A DNA stretch of 64,000 nt from Treponema sp. CETP13 (GTDB lineage Bacteria; Spirochaetota; Spirochaetia; Treponematales; Treponemataceae): the NCBI GenBank assembly GCA_001885315.1, contig MLPZ01000001.1, positions 62,001 to 126,000 on the forward strand, written 5' to 3'. Shown one piece after another: positions 1 to 8,096 of this stretch. The stretch's first letter is position 1; every line of letters begins with the position of its first letter. A model generated the notes under the pieces. The model did no database searches, had not been told where the DNA came from, and worked only from the letters and a program-made list of their open reading frames with translations. A program made the translations under genes and the position numbers.

Positions 1-170
1 CAACAACTCCCAAAAATCATGAAGCAAATGCCAAAGTGTTGGAAGAGGAAGCTGAATATAGGGGCCCATCTGTTGTTATTATGGTTCGAGAATGTCTTGA
101 AGCATTTAGATTGCGTACCAAAAAAAAGAAAATAGCAGAAGCAAAAGCATCTTGCAATAAAAAGGATTAA
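1..170 (+). CDS. iorA: Indolepyruvate ferredoxin oxidoreductase alpha subunit, C-terminal end (partial)
   Basis: This is the 3' end of a gene that begins before the window; the frame starting at base 3 is open to a TAA at 168-170. The last residues contain a GPSVVIMVREC segment, which resembles the end of the TPP-binding domain of IorA (usual form PSVIIARRPCA). IorA pairs with IorB to oxidise arylpyruvates such as indolepyruvate to aryl-acetyl-CoA with reduced ferredoxin. iorB follows after 3 bases, which supports the call. Family members normally continue here with a roughly 60-80 residue two-[4Fe-4S] ferredoxin domain; this one ends about 25 residues after the motif in a Lys-rich tail with a single Cys, so that domain is absent. 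Identity rests on a short stretch plus context. Confidence 0.7.
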   Translation, partial: TTPKNHEANAKVLEEEAEYRGPSVVIMVRECLEAFRLRTKKKKIAEAKASCNKKD

Positions 171-173
171 AGA

Positions 174-746
174 ATGAAATACGATATATTATTATGCGGA
201 GTAGGAGGACAGGGCGTTCTATCAATTGCTGCTGTTATAGCTTCCAGTGCCTTAACAGAAGGGTTTAGTGTACGTCAGAGTGAAGTCCATGGTATGAGTC
301 AACGAGGAGGTGGAGTTCATGCACACTTACGTATTTCAGATACTACAATTGCATCCGATCTCATCCCTTCTGGACAAGCAGATATGATTTTGTCAATGGA
401 GCCCCTTGAAAGTCTTCAATATCTTGATTGGCTTAATAAGGATGGATCTATTATTACTGCAAAACAACCCTTTAAAAATATTCCTAATTATCCAGATATC
501 GAAAAAGTGTATACTGCAATAAAGCAAGCTTCTCATAAGGCAAAAATTGTTGATTCGGCTAATCTTGCAAAAGAGGCTGGAAATACGCGGACAGAAAATA
601 TGGTTCTTGTTGGAGCAGCTTTGGATGCTATCCCTGTTTCAAAGCAAGCAGTAGAAGATGGAATTAAATCTCGGTTTGCAAAAAAAGATCCACGACTTGT
701 AGAAATAAATATTAAAGCTATAGAACTTGGAGAAGCTCATAAATAA
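174..746 (+). CDS. iorB: Indolepyruvate ferredoxin oxidoreductase beta subunit
   Basis: This 190-residue protein is the small (gamma-like) subunit of indolepyruvate oxidoreductase, which with IorA decarboxylates aromatic 2-oxoacids and makes aryl-acetyl-CoA. The N-terminus carries the family glycine-rich motif GVGGQGVLS (residues 8-16), followed by SEVHGMSQRGGGVHAHLRIS, typical of pyruvate:ferredoxin oxidoreductase gamma domains. Length matches the family. It starts 3 bases after iorA and is followed 63 bases later by a phenylacetate-CoA ligase gene, the usual partner in aromatic acid metabolism. The three genes probably form one operon. No strong Shine-Dalgarno sequence is visible, so translation may be coupled to iorA. 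Confidence 0.9.
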   Translation: MKYDILLCGVGGQGVLSIAAVIASSALTEGFSVRQSEVHGMSQRGGGVHAHLRISDTTIASDLIPSGQADMILSMEPLESLQYLDWLNKDGSIITAKQPFKNIPNYPDIEKVYTAIKQASHKAKIVDSANLAKEAGNTRTENMVLVGAALDAIPVSKQAVEDGIKSRFAKKDPRLVEINIKAIELGEAHK

Positions 747-809
747 AAAAAAGTTGTAAAATAGATATATTTACTAAATTAAAAACTATATACATAGAGG
801 AATAATATA

Positions 810-2126
810 ATGGCAAGGGAAATTCCGTTTTGGGATAAAAAAGTAGAGACTGCTTCTCGTGATGAATTAAATACTATACAGTTAGTAGGATTAAAAAAAC
901 AAGTAGAGCATGCTTGTCAAACTGTTTTTTATAAAGACAGGCTTGCCAAAGTTGGAATACATAATGGAGACGACATAAAATCTCTTGCCGATTTAAAACG
1001 TATTCCTTTTACAACTAAAAATGATTTACGTTCTGCCTATCCTTTTGGATTATTGTATGGTTCTCAGGATGATTTAGTACGTATTCATGCTTCGAGTGGT
1101 ACAACAGGAACTCCAACATTAATTTATCAAAACAGAAAAGATGTTGATATGTCTGCAGATACAATGGCTCGTTCTCTCGTAGCTGCCGGTTGTACAAATA
1201 AAGATATCGTTCAGAATATGATGACCTACGGTTTATTTACAGGGGGAATGTGTTTTCATTATGGAGCCGAAAAGCTAGGGATGACAGTCATTCCTACAAG
1301 TTCAGGTAACACACTTCGTCAAATTAAGTTTATGCATGATTTAGGAACCTCAGTTGTTCATGCTACTCCGTCTTATTTATTACATTTACATCAAGCTATT
1401 GAAGATTCTGAATATAATCGAAAAGATTTTAAATGGCGTATGGCTGTTACAGGAGCAGAACCACATTCAGAAGAATTGCGACAAAAAATACAAAATAAAC
1501 TGGGGATTGAAGTTTACAATTGTTATGGAATGAGTGAACTTAATGGACCAGGTGTCGCTTTTGAATGTATTTTTCGCGATGGATTACATGTTTGGGAAGA
1601 TCGTTACATTATGGAGATAATAGACCCAAAAACAGAAGAACCAGTTCCTGACGGAGAAACGGGTGAGCTTGTAATGACAATTTTGCATCGTGATGCAATG
1701 CCATTGTTGCGCTATCGAACGCGTGATTTAACTCATGTCATTACAGAACCATGTGCTTGTGGACGTACACACCGACGCATAGCTCGGTTTACAGGGCGAA
1801 CAGATGATATGCTTATTATAAATGGGGTAAATGTTTTCCCGAGTCAAATTGAAGAAGTTATATTAAAGGAAAAAGGTGTTGGAGCTAATTATTTAATAAT
1901 TGTAGAAAAGAAAGGAGTTCTAGATAAACTTACTGTACAGATAGAAGTTACTCCTTCTGTTTTTGCTGATGATGCACGAGTTTTGGCAAGTCTTGCAAAA
2001 CGCATAAAAAATGCAATGTCAGCTCTTATTACTATAAATCCTGTGATAGAATTAAAAGAACCTGGTTCTATTCCGTTGGCAACAGGAAAAGCAATAAGAG
2101 TTGATGATCGCAGACCTAAAGAGTGA
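810..2126 (+). CDS. paaK: Phenylacetate-CoA ligase
   Basis: This 438-residue AMP-forming ligase activates phenylacetate or a related aryl acid to its CoA thioester through an acyl-adenylate. Visible signatures are the phosphate-binding loop SSGTTGTPTLIY near residue 96, YGMSE near 240, a GELV-type segment near 288, and a C-terminal ACT-like domain beginning around TGRTDDMLIINGVNVFPSQIEE (residues 330-350). Length is normal for PaaK. Linked behind iorAB, as in many anaerobes and archaea, it could run in reverse (aryl-acetyl-CoA to acid plus ATP, energy from aromatic amino acids) or forward for uptake; the sequence does not decide. A GAGG-like ribosome site lies about 9 bases before ATG. Its 3' end overlaps the convergent thrH by 11 bases. 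Confidence 0.88.
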   Translation: MAREIPFWDKKVETASRDELNTIQLVGLKKQVEHACQTVFYKDRLAKVGIHNGDDIKSLADLKRIPFTTKNDLRSAYPFGLLYGSQDDLVRIHASSGTTGTPTLIYQNRKDVDMSADTMARSLVAAGCTNKDIVQNMMTYGLFTGGMCFHYGAEKLGMTVIPTSSGNTLRQIKFMHDLGTSVVHATPSYLLHLHQAIEDSEYNRKDFKWRMAVTGAEPHSEELRQKIQNKLGIEVYNCYGMSELNGPGVAFECIFRDGLHVWEDRYIMEIIDPKTEEPVPDGETGELVMTILHRDAMPLLRYRTRDLTHVITEPCACGRTHRRIARFTGRTDDMLIINGVNVFPSQIEEVILKEKGVGANYLIIVEKKGVLDKLTVQIEVTPSVFADDARVLASLAKRIKNAMSALITINPVIELKEPGSIPLATGKAIRVDDRRPKE

Positions 2127-2721
2127 TTTGTTTTTTTATAGCTTCCAATAATTCTGTGTATTCGGTGAAAGCCGGTATATCAGGATTATCAGCGATAATT
2201 TTATCCGTAGAGCGAAATAAAAAACCTGCCTGTGATTGTTTTATCATAGCAAGATCATTAAACGAATCTCCAGATGCAATAGTTTTAAATCCAATTGATT
2301 GAAGTGCTTTTACAGCATGGAATTTACCGTTTTCTTGACGCATTTTAAAATTTTCTATCATACCATCTTTTCCAACTATTAGTTCATTACAGAAAATTGT
2401 AGGCATATCAAGTTGTTCCATAAGAGGTTTTGCAAATTGTGTAAATGTATCACTTAAAATAATTACCTGACAAATAGAACGTAATTCAGTTATAAATTCT
2501 TTTGCCCCAGGTAAAGGTTTTATTTTTGCAATTACGTCTTGAATTTGTTTTAATCCTAATTTGTTTTCTTTAAGAATTTTTAAACGATAGTTCATAAGTT
2601 TGTTATAATCTGAAATATCGCGGGTTGTTAGGCGTAAATCTTTAATGCCTGTTTCTTCGGAAAACGCAATCCATATTTCGGGTACTAGAACCCCTTCTAA
2701 GTCTAAACAAGTTATATACAT
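2116..2721 (-). CDS. thrH: ThrH-type phosphoserine phosphatase / homoserine phosphotransferase
   Basis: This 201-residue HAD-superfamily enzyme matches ThrH, known in Pseudomonas to dephosphorylate phosphoserine and transfer the phosphate to homoserine. The N-terminus CLDLEGVLVPEIW holds the nucleophile and acid (DLE instead of the usual DxD, a ThrH trait). HAD motif II is ILSDTF near residue 90 and motif III/IV is the K-to-GDSFNDLAM region near 145-160. Length equals the family norm. It lies alone on the minus strand, convergent with paaK and divergent from the next gene. Its likely role is in serine or threonine synthesis; the transfer activity is inferred from similarity only. Confidence 0.88.
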   Translation of the reverse strand: MYITCLDLEGVLVPEIWIAFSEETGIKDLRLTTRDISDYNKLMNYRLKILKENKLGLKQIQDVIAKIKPLPGAKEFITELRSICQVIILSDTFTQFAKPLMEQLDMPTIFCNELIVGKDGMIENFKMRQENGKFHAVKALQSIGFKTIASGDSFNDLAMIKQSQAGFLFRSTDKIIADNPDIPAFTEYTELLEAIKKQITL

Positions 2722-2804
2722 TCTTGAATGTTACACTAAAATTTCTTCAAAAACAAGAGTAAAATTGAAGGTTTTATTATGATAGTATTGCTATCAATAT
2801 TCAA

Positions 2805-2833
2805 TTGACAGCATGTATTACCACATATATACT
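2805..2833 (+). promoter_or_regulatory. Sigma-70 promoter of the beta-barrel gene
   Basis: TTGACA at 2805-2810 and TATACT at 2828-2833 are separated by exactly 17 bases, a near-consensus housekeeping promoter. It lies just upstream of the 2859 gene, and a GAGGAGG ribosome site follows before the ATG. Confidence 0.75.
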
Positions 2834-2858
2834 ATTTAAATATTAGAGGAGGCATTAA

Positions 2859-3920
2859 ATGCGCAGAAGAATAGTGAGTTTTCTTTGTCTTTTTACATGT
2901 TTAACGTTTGTCGCTTTTGCAAATGATACAAATGTTGTTGAATCGGAAGAGGATTCTGCCGTTCAAGGGAAAGTTAGTGATACATCAAATATCGAAACAT
3001 CTAATGCTAACAAACCATCATGGAGTTTTAATCTGGGAACAGATTTTGCATATTATCCTGATAGTGAGTATGTTACCGATTCAGACACCCATTTTGCTCC
3101 TATAACAGGAGCCTATAGTGGATTAGAGGCTCGAACCACAGCTCATGCGGTATATACAATACCATGTGCTTTTTCTGATAACCCTTTTTTTAGTGGAAAC
3201 ACCTTAAAAATAGATAGTTTTTTAGAAGCGACTCCTGTTTCTGTATCTCCTGGTGCAAAAGTAACTTTTACGCCGATTGCATTTTTGCAATTGTCCGCTG
3301 GCGCAAATGTTGCAACAGCTTGGGATTTAATTGGTATACAAGGTTTAGCAGAATATGACGAAACAACAGACGAGTATACTGTTTTTGACTCTTTTACAGC
3401 GTATTACAAAGTCTGGGCTCAAGGAATGTTTCAATTTGATTTAGCAGCCTTAATACCCGGTGACTGGACACACATTGTAACCATGGATTCTTATCAAGTT
3501 TATTATGAAGATATTACAGCCGATTGTAATGGCGCATGGAAATATCAAGGTATTGGAGAGAGATTTAGTGTTCCAGCTTATTATTCAAGTCTTGTTTTAG
3601 GGTATCAAATGCCCGCGGTTCCTGTTTTAAATACTATTGCAGTTCAAACAGAATTAACTGGTTATTTTAATACAGATAGTATTGATGATTACTATGATAA
3701 TTGGGACCCTTCTTTTATGAAAATATCTATTAGTCCGTTGACAATTTTAACTCTTTCTGAGAAAGATTCATTAATAGTTCTCTTCGGGTTTTCCAGCCGA
3801 AGAACCTTTACAACTGAGCAAAATGACTCAGATGCTACTGATTTCACTTTAACAAGTTCCAATGGCTCTCGTGAGTGGTATTTTAATAGAATTGCAATTA
3901 GTTGGTCTCATTCATTTTAA
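2859..3920 (+). CDS. Probable outer-membrane beta-barrel protein, function unknown
   Basis: I do not recognise the family. The 353-residue product starts with a signal peptide (MRRRIVSF, hydrophobic stretch, then FAFA-type cleavage near residue 21). A polar, Asn/Ser/Glu-rich linker follows (residues 22-55). The rest is rich in alternating hydrophobic and polar residues, aromatic residues and Asp/Thr/Tyr turns, and it ends with an aromatic residue (RIAISWSHSF), a typical signal for barrel insertion by BamA. There is no lipobox Cys. It has its own near-consensus promoter and a strong ribosome site. Spirochaete outer-membrane proteins of this kind diverge quickly, so a porin or adhesin role is only a guess. 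Confidence 0.6.
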   Translation: MRRRIVSFLCLFTCLTFVAFANDTNVVESEEDSAVQGKVSDTSNIETSNANKPSWSFNLGTDFAYYPDSEYVTDSDTHFAPITGAYSGLEARTTAHAVYTIPCAFSDNPFFSGNTLKIDSFLEATPVSVSPGAKVTFTPIAFLQLSAGANVATAWDLIGIQGLAEYDETTDEYTVFDSFTAYYKVWAQGMFQFDLAALIPGDWTHIVTMDSYQVYYEDITADCNGAWKYQGIGERFSVPAYYSSLVLGYQMPAVPVLNTIAVQTELTGYFNTDSIDDYYDNWDPSFMKISISPLTILTLSEKDSLIVLFGFSSRRTFTTEQNDSDATDFTLTSSNGSREWYFNRIAISWSHSF

Positions 3921-3932
3921 GGAATAACTAAA

Positions 3933-4946
3933 GTGCCAGAATATAAACAGCTCCCAGAAAAGATTTCTCCTCAGTGGTACTTACTTATGAAGAGACTTAC
4001 GAAGGCAAACGAAACAAAAGCCTTTAAAGCTATTCAAAAACAATGTATTGCTAGTGACCAAGAAAATAATATTCTTCCATGTGAACTGGGAGATCCTTTA
4101 GGAGCTCATTGGTATACAGTTACACCTCGTTTAATTCATCAGTACAAAAACAGAGCCTTGCTGCTTACAACGGGTATGTGTTTTTCTTATTGTCGTTATT
4201 GTTTTCGTCGTAGCTACACTGCTGAAAGGGAAGGTTTTATAACTGAGCAAGAGCTTCTAGATGTTTGTGATTACTTAAGGCAACATGATGAAATAGAAGA
4301 AATCTTATTGTCTGGTGGAGATCCTCTTACCGGAACTGATGACATGTTGGAACATTTATTTATAAAAATTCGAGAAGCTAGACCACAAATAATAATTAGA
4401 CTTGGAACAAGAGCTCCTGTTTATGCTCCAGAACGATTTACTGATGAATTTATTACTTTATGTAAAAACTATAGGCCTTTATGGATTATTCCGCATATTA
4501 ATCATCCCACAGAAATCTCAGCCGAATTTTCTCCTGAAGTTAGAGATGTGTTGTCTAAAATAGTAGACAGTGGAATAGGTATACAGACTCAAACTGTTTT
4601 ATTACAAGGAGTTAACGATGATGTTTCTGTTCTTAAAAACTTGTTCCATGATTTAACTGTGCTTGGAATTCGACCAGGATATCTTTTTCAGGGGGACTTA
4701 GCTCCTGGGACATCTCATTTTCGTGTTTTTTTAGAAAAGGGTGTTATACTCTATAATGAGCTTAAAAAAGAACTTTCTGGCCTATCTACTCCTGTTTATG
4801 CAGTAGATTTGCCAGGAGGTGGTGGTAAAATCAATTTATTGCAGCTAAATTCTAATTTATTAGATGTAAGTGTTGATAAAACAGAGAGTGCCTATCGATT
4901 TACTGATAAAGCAGGTCATACATGGGAATATCCTCTTGAAACTTAA
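3933..4946 (+). CDS. KamA-family radical SAM lysine 2,3-aminomutase-like protein
   Basis: This 337-residue radical SAM enzyme has the cluster motif CFSYCRYCF (the CxxxCxxC that binds the SAM [4Fe-4S]), the SGGDPL motif, and a C-terminal PGGGGK whose Lys binds PLP in lysine 2,3-aminomutase. It therefore probably moves the alpha-amino group of lysine to the beta position. The length is nearer to EpmB (about 340, acts on the lysine used to modify elongation factor P) than to catabolic KamA (about 415), which also has a longer C-terminus. No epmA or efp is nearby, so the substrate is open. The start is GTG, chosen because AAGGA lies 9 bases upstream; it follows the barrel gene by 12 bases and is probably co-transcribed. 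Confidence 0.82.
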   Translation: MPEYKQLPEKISPQWYLLMKRLTKANETKAFKAIQKQCIASDQENNILPCELGDPLGAHWYTVTPRLIHQYKNRALLLTTGMCFSYCRYCFRRSYTAEREGFITEQELLDVCDYLRQHDEIEEILLSGGDPLTGTDDMLEHLFIKIREARPQIIIRLGTRAPVYAPERFTDEFITLCKNYRPLWIIPHINHPTEISAEFSPEVRDVLSKIVDSGIGIQTQTVLLQGVNDDVSVLKNLFHDLTVLGIRPGYLFQGDLAPGTSHFRVFLEKGVILYNELKKELSGLSTPVYAVDLPGGGGKINLLQLNSNLLDVSVDKTESAYRFTDKAGHTWEYPLET

Positions 4947-4950
4947 TATA

Positions 4951-4989
4951 GTATATAAAAATATACTAATATGGTATATTTTTATATAC
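4951..4989. repeat. Perfect 16-bp AT-only inverted repeat
   Basis: GTATATAAAAATATAC at 4951-4966 is followed, after a 7-base spacer, by its exact complement at 4974-4989. It sits just after the KamA-like gene and may act as a weak 3' hairpin. There is no T-tract, so it is not a classical terminator. Confidence 0.6.
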
Positions 4990-5133
4990 AGTGTTATTTT
5001 CTTGTATTTTAAATTTTGCTGACTGTCAAATATAAAATATTGTAATATAATAAATTGAAATAATTTTTGTTTTAAGACTGAACTTGGCGTGATTCTTGCA
5101 GATATATTATAAATATCTGGGAGGATAGAAAAT

Positions 5134-5949
5134 ATGAATGCCAATTATAAGCTGTACTTAAATCAAGTTTTAAAGTACTCATTGCTTACACCAGAACAAG
5201 AGAGAGAACTTTCTTATCGTGTTCAATTTGGTGATGAAAAAGCAAAAAATGAATTGATTACAAGAAATCTTAGGCTTGTTGTAAACATTGCACGAAGATA
5301 TTGTGATTCAAACACCAATTTAATGGATTTAGTTCAAGAGGGGAATATTGGACTAATGACAGCCGCACAGAAATACCATTATTCATATAATACTCGTTTT
5401 TCTACATATGCATATGCATGGATAGCTCAGTCTATTTTTCGGTATATACAAACAAAGTCTCAACTAATCCCTATACCTGTAAGAAAAGATGAGATTATTC
5501 ATAAAATAGAGACGGCTAGATTAGAACTCTTTAATAAATTTAGTCGTGATCCTACTGATGAAGAACTAGCTGAATATACAGGAATTAATCTAGACCTAAT
5601 AATAAAATCAAAAAAATATGTTTTCTTTATTTCAAGTATGGATCGTGAAATAGATACAGATTCTGGTTTGACTTTGGGTGAAATGATGGCAGATGATAAA
5701 GCTAATCCTGAAGAAGATGTATTTAACAATTGTAAACGTACAATTGTTAATGATCTGGTAAAGTCGTTGCAAAAAAATGAAAGGCTTGTTATTCAGAATA
5801 GGTATTGTCTTGTTTCTCCTAATCATAAAACATTACGTCAGATTGGTGCGATGTTGGGAATAAGTGCAGAAACTGTTCGACAAACAGAAAAACGTGCAAT
5901 TAAAAAGATGCGTATAGCTGTAAATTCAAATGCGGAATTATATATGTAA
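5134..5949 (+). CDS. Sigma-70 family RNA polymerase sigma factor
   Basis: The 271-residue protein has sigma regions 1.2 and 2 (NLRLVVNIARRYC, MDLVQEGNIGLMTAAQKY and the -10-recognising STYAYAWIAQSIFRYI around residues 45-115), region 3 (DPTDEELAEYTGI) and region 4 with a helix-turn-helix (LRQIGAMLGISAETVRQTEKRAIKKMR at the C-terminus). It lacks the long region 1.1 and spacer of the primary RpoD, so it is an alternative group 2/3 factor (RpoS- or RpoH-like). A possible promoter is TATAAT at 5046-5051 with a weak -35; a GGGAGG ribosome site lies before the ATG. Its regulon cannot be told from the window. Confidence 0.88.
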   Translation: MNANYKLYLNQVLKYSLLTPEQERELSYRVQFGDEKAKNELITRNLRLVVNIARRYCDSNTNLMDLVQEGNIGLMTAAQKYHYSYNTRFSTYAYAWIAQSIFRYIQTKSQLIPIPVRKDEIIHKIETARLELFNKFSRDPTDEELAEYTGINLDLIIKSKKYVFFISSMDREIDTDSGLTLGEMMADDKANPEEDVFNNCKRTIVNDLVKSLQKNERLVIQNRYCLVSPNHKTLRQIGAMLGISAETVRQTEKRAIKKMRIAVNSNAELYM

Positions 5950-5976
5950 TTCTATATCTCATTGTTACATAAAATA

Positions 5977-6014
5977 TTGACAACTACTTCACAAACGGCT
6001 ACTATGTAGTCGTT
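5977..6014 (+). promoter_or_regulatory. Promoter with overlapping palindromic operator
   Basis: TTGACA (5977-5982), a 17-base spacer, then TACTAT (6000-6005) form a strong sigma-70 promoter. An imperfect palindrome, AACG-G-CTAC and GTAG-T-CGTT around TAT (5994-6014), covers the -10 and start site, so a repressor could block it. The ATG at 6016 lies only about 4 bases after the predicted start site, leaving no room for a ribosome site. Confidence 0.65.
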
Positions 6015-6015
6015 T

Positions 6016-7023
6016 ATGAAGAAAAAACGTCAAAAACTACAACTTTCTAAAAAAAAATCTTTATTAATTATTTGTTCAATACTAGCAATTGGAATCTTTA
6101 TTTTAGCTGTTAGTATTTTATTTACTCCAACAAAAATAGAGAATACAGTTTCCAATGAAGCTGAACAGACTGAAAGTTCAAAACTTAGAGAATCTACTGA
6201 ACCTACTAATGATATTCAAAGTGATTCTAAAACGATTAATAATGGTGTACAACCAACAGAACCAAATACCCAAATCAATGATAATAATTCAAATAAAAGT
6301 TTAGAAAAATCTGATACAACCCAATCTGAGGGTGAACAATTACCAATTATTAAAGCAAATTTGATTTTTGTTTTTGATGATGCAGGAAATAATTTAAGTG
6401 ATTTACAATATTTTTTAGACTTACCTTTTCCAGTAACTATTTCTGTGATGCCACAGAGAACTTATTCTGTTGAAAGTGCAAATAAAATAAGAGCAAGCGG
6501 GAAAGAAGTTTTTTTACATCAACCAATGCAAGCAATAAATCAGTCTATAGATCCAGGAAAAGGGGCTATCCTTCCAACGATGGATGGTAAAGAAATTACA
6601 CAACAACTTCTGGCTAATATATCACAAATAGCACCCATAAAAGGGATGAATAATCATGAAGGCTCTTTAATAACATCAGATAGATATCGTATGGGAGTTG
6701 TTTTAGATGTTTGCATAGATGAGGATATTATTTTTTTAGATTCTCTAACTAATGTTGATAGTATTGTTGCATATTCAGCTATGGATAGAGATTTAGATAT
6801 CTTATTACGTGATATATTCATAGATAATTCGACTGTTAGAGAAGATATGAAAACAATGATAGAAAAAGGTCTTGCAGTTGCTGATAAACAAGGATATGCT
6901 ATCATGATTGGTCATGTTTTTAATCCTGAATTAGCCAGCTTATTAAATGATATGTATCCTGAGTTAAAAATGCAAGGTTATAAATTTATAACTGCGAGTC
7001 AGTTATATGAACAATTATATTAA
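6016..7023 (+). CDS. Divergent polysaccharide deacetylase family protein (YibQ-like)
   Basis: The 335-residue protein has a basic N-terminus, one transmembrane anchor (about residues 17-37), and a low-complexity Ser/Thr/Asn/Gln/Glu linker (about 40-112) that would span the periplasm. A C-terminal domain starts at LIFVFDDAGNN. That DDAGN segment, the PVTISVMP and EVFLHQPMQ segments, GMNNHEGS and FLDS are the hallmarks of the divergent polysaccharide deacetylase family, a TIM-barrel group whose enzymatic role is unproven. It is followed 37 bases later by tsaD, probably in one transcript. The mRNA is predicted to be almost leaderless (see the promoter entry). Confidence 0.82.
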   Translation: MKKKRQKLQLSKKKSLLIICSILAIGIFILAVSILFTPTKIENTVSNEAEQTESSKLRESTEPTNDIQSDSKTINNGVQPTEPNTQINDNNSNKSLEKSDTTQSEGEQLPIIKANLIFVFDDAGNNLSDLQYFLDLPFPVTISVMPQRTYSVESANKIRASGKEVFLHQPMQAINQSIDPGKGAILPTMDGKEITQQLLANISQIAPIKGMNNHEGSLITSDRYRMGVVLDVCIDEDIIFLDSLTNVDSIVAYSAMDRDLDILLRDIFIDNSTVREDMKTMIEKGLAVADKQGYAIMIGHVFNPELASLLNDMYPELKMQGYKFITASQLYEQLY

Positions 7024-7060
7024 GGTTAGATTTTAAAAAAAACTATTTACGGAGTTAGAT

Positions 7061-8095
7061 ATGAAGGTTTTAGGTATTGAATCCTCATGTGATGAAACAG
7101 CAGCGTCTGTTGTAGAAGATGGACATAAAATATTAAGTAATGTGATTGCAACTCAAATTCCATTTCATCAAATATATAAAGGTGTTGTTCCTGAAATAGC
7201 AAGCAGAAAACATGTTGAATGGATTTTACCAGTTGTCAAACAAGCTTTAAAAGAAGCAAATTTAACTATAGATGATATCGATGCAGTAGCAGCAGCAAAT
7301 AGACCTGGTCTTATGGGGGCCTTGCTAGTTGGACTTACCTTTGGGAAAACTTTAGCATGGGCAACAAACAAGCCTTTTATTGCAGTAAATCATATGTTAG
7401 GTCATATGTATGCAGCTCATCTGGCCAATACTATTTCTTATCCTTATTTAGGTTTGCTTGTGTCTGGTGGTCATAGTATTATTGCAAAAGTTACTGGATT
7501 TGATGAGCTTGAAGTATTAGGTACAACAATTGACGATGCAGTTGGTGAAGCTTTTGATAAAGTTGCAAAGTATTATGAGTTTGGGTATCCAGGTGGAGTT
7601 ATTATAGATAAACTTGCTAAAGAGGGAGATTCTAATGCTGCACATTTTCCAATGCCACAAATAAAAGGGGATCATAGATATGATGTCTCTTATTCTGGGT
7701 TAAAAACTGCTGCTATAAACCAAATAGATCAATTCTGGACTCAAGGATGTGAACGGACTCCAGAAAATATAGCAGCTTCTTTTCAGGAAACTGCCGTAAA
7801 TATTTTGTTAAAAAGATTGTTTCTTGCTGTCAAGGATACCGGTTTAACAACTGTTGTTGCAGGAGGTGGTGTAGCGGCAAATTCGTGTTTACGTGCAAAA
7901 CTTGCTGCTAGAACCGACATAAATTGTATTTTTCCGCCACTAAAGCTTTGTACGGATAACGGAGCGATGATTGCGGGGGTTGGCTACCACTTTTTAAAAC
8001 GTGGAGATCGCTCGGGTTGGGATACAACTGCTAAAGCCCGTGTTGAAGGCTTTAGAAAAGGTGTTTCTGCGTCACAAAAAGCAAAGTTTCAATAA
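7061..8095 (+). CDS. tsaD: tRNA N6-adenosine threonylcarbamoyltransferase TsaD
   Basis: This 344-residue ASKHA-fold enzyme transfers the threonylcarbamoyl group to A37 of ANN-decoding tRNAs, working with TsaB and TsaE. The N-terminal GIESSCDETAASVV and the metal-binding HMLGHMYAAHL (His x3-x His) are diagnostic. GLLVSGGHS and AGGGVAANSCLR form the nucleotide-binding segments, and SYSGLKTA is also conserved. Length is typical. A GGAG-type ribosome site precedes the ATG. It ends 1 base before the convergent transporter gene. Confidence 0.97.
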   Translation: MKVLGIESSCDETAASVVEDGHKILSNVIATQIPFHQIYKGVVPEIASRKHVEWILPVVKQALKEANLTIDDIDAVAAANRPGLMGALLVGLTFGKTLAWATNKPFIAVNHMLGHMYAAHLANTISYPYLGLLVSGGHSIIAKVTGFDELEVLGTTIDDAVGEAFDKVAKYYEFGYPGGVIIDKLAKEGDSNAAHFPMPQIKGDHRYDVSYSGLKTAAINQIDQFWTQGCERTPENIAASFQETAVNILLKRLFLAVKDTGLTTVVAGGGVAANSCLRAKLAARTDINCIFPPLKLCTDNGAMIAGVGYHFLKRGDRSGWDTTAKARVEGFRKGVSASQKAKFQ

Positions 8096-8096
8096 A

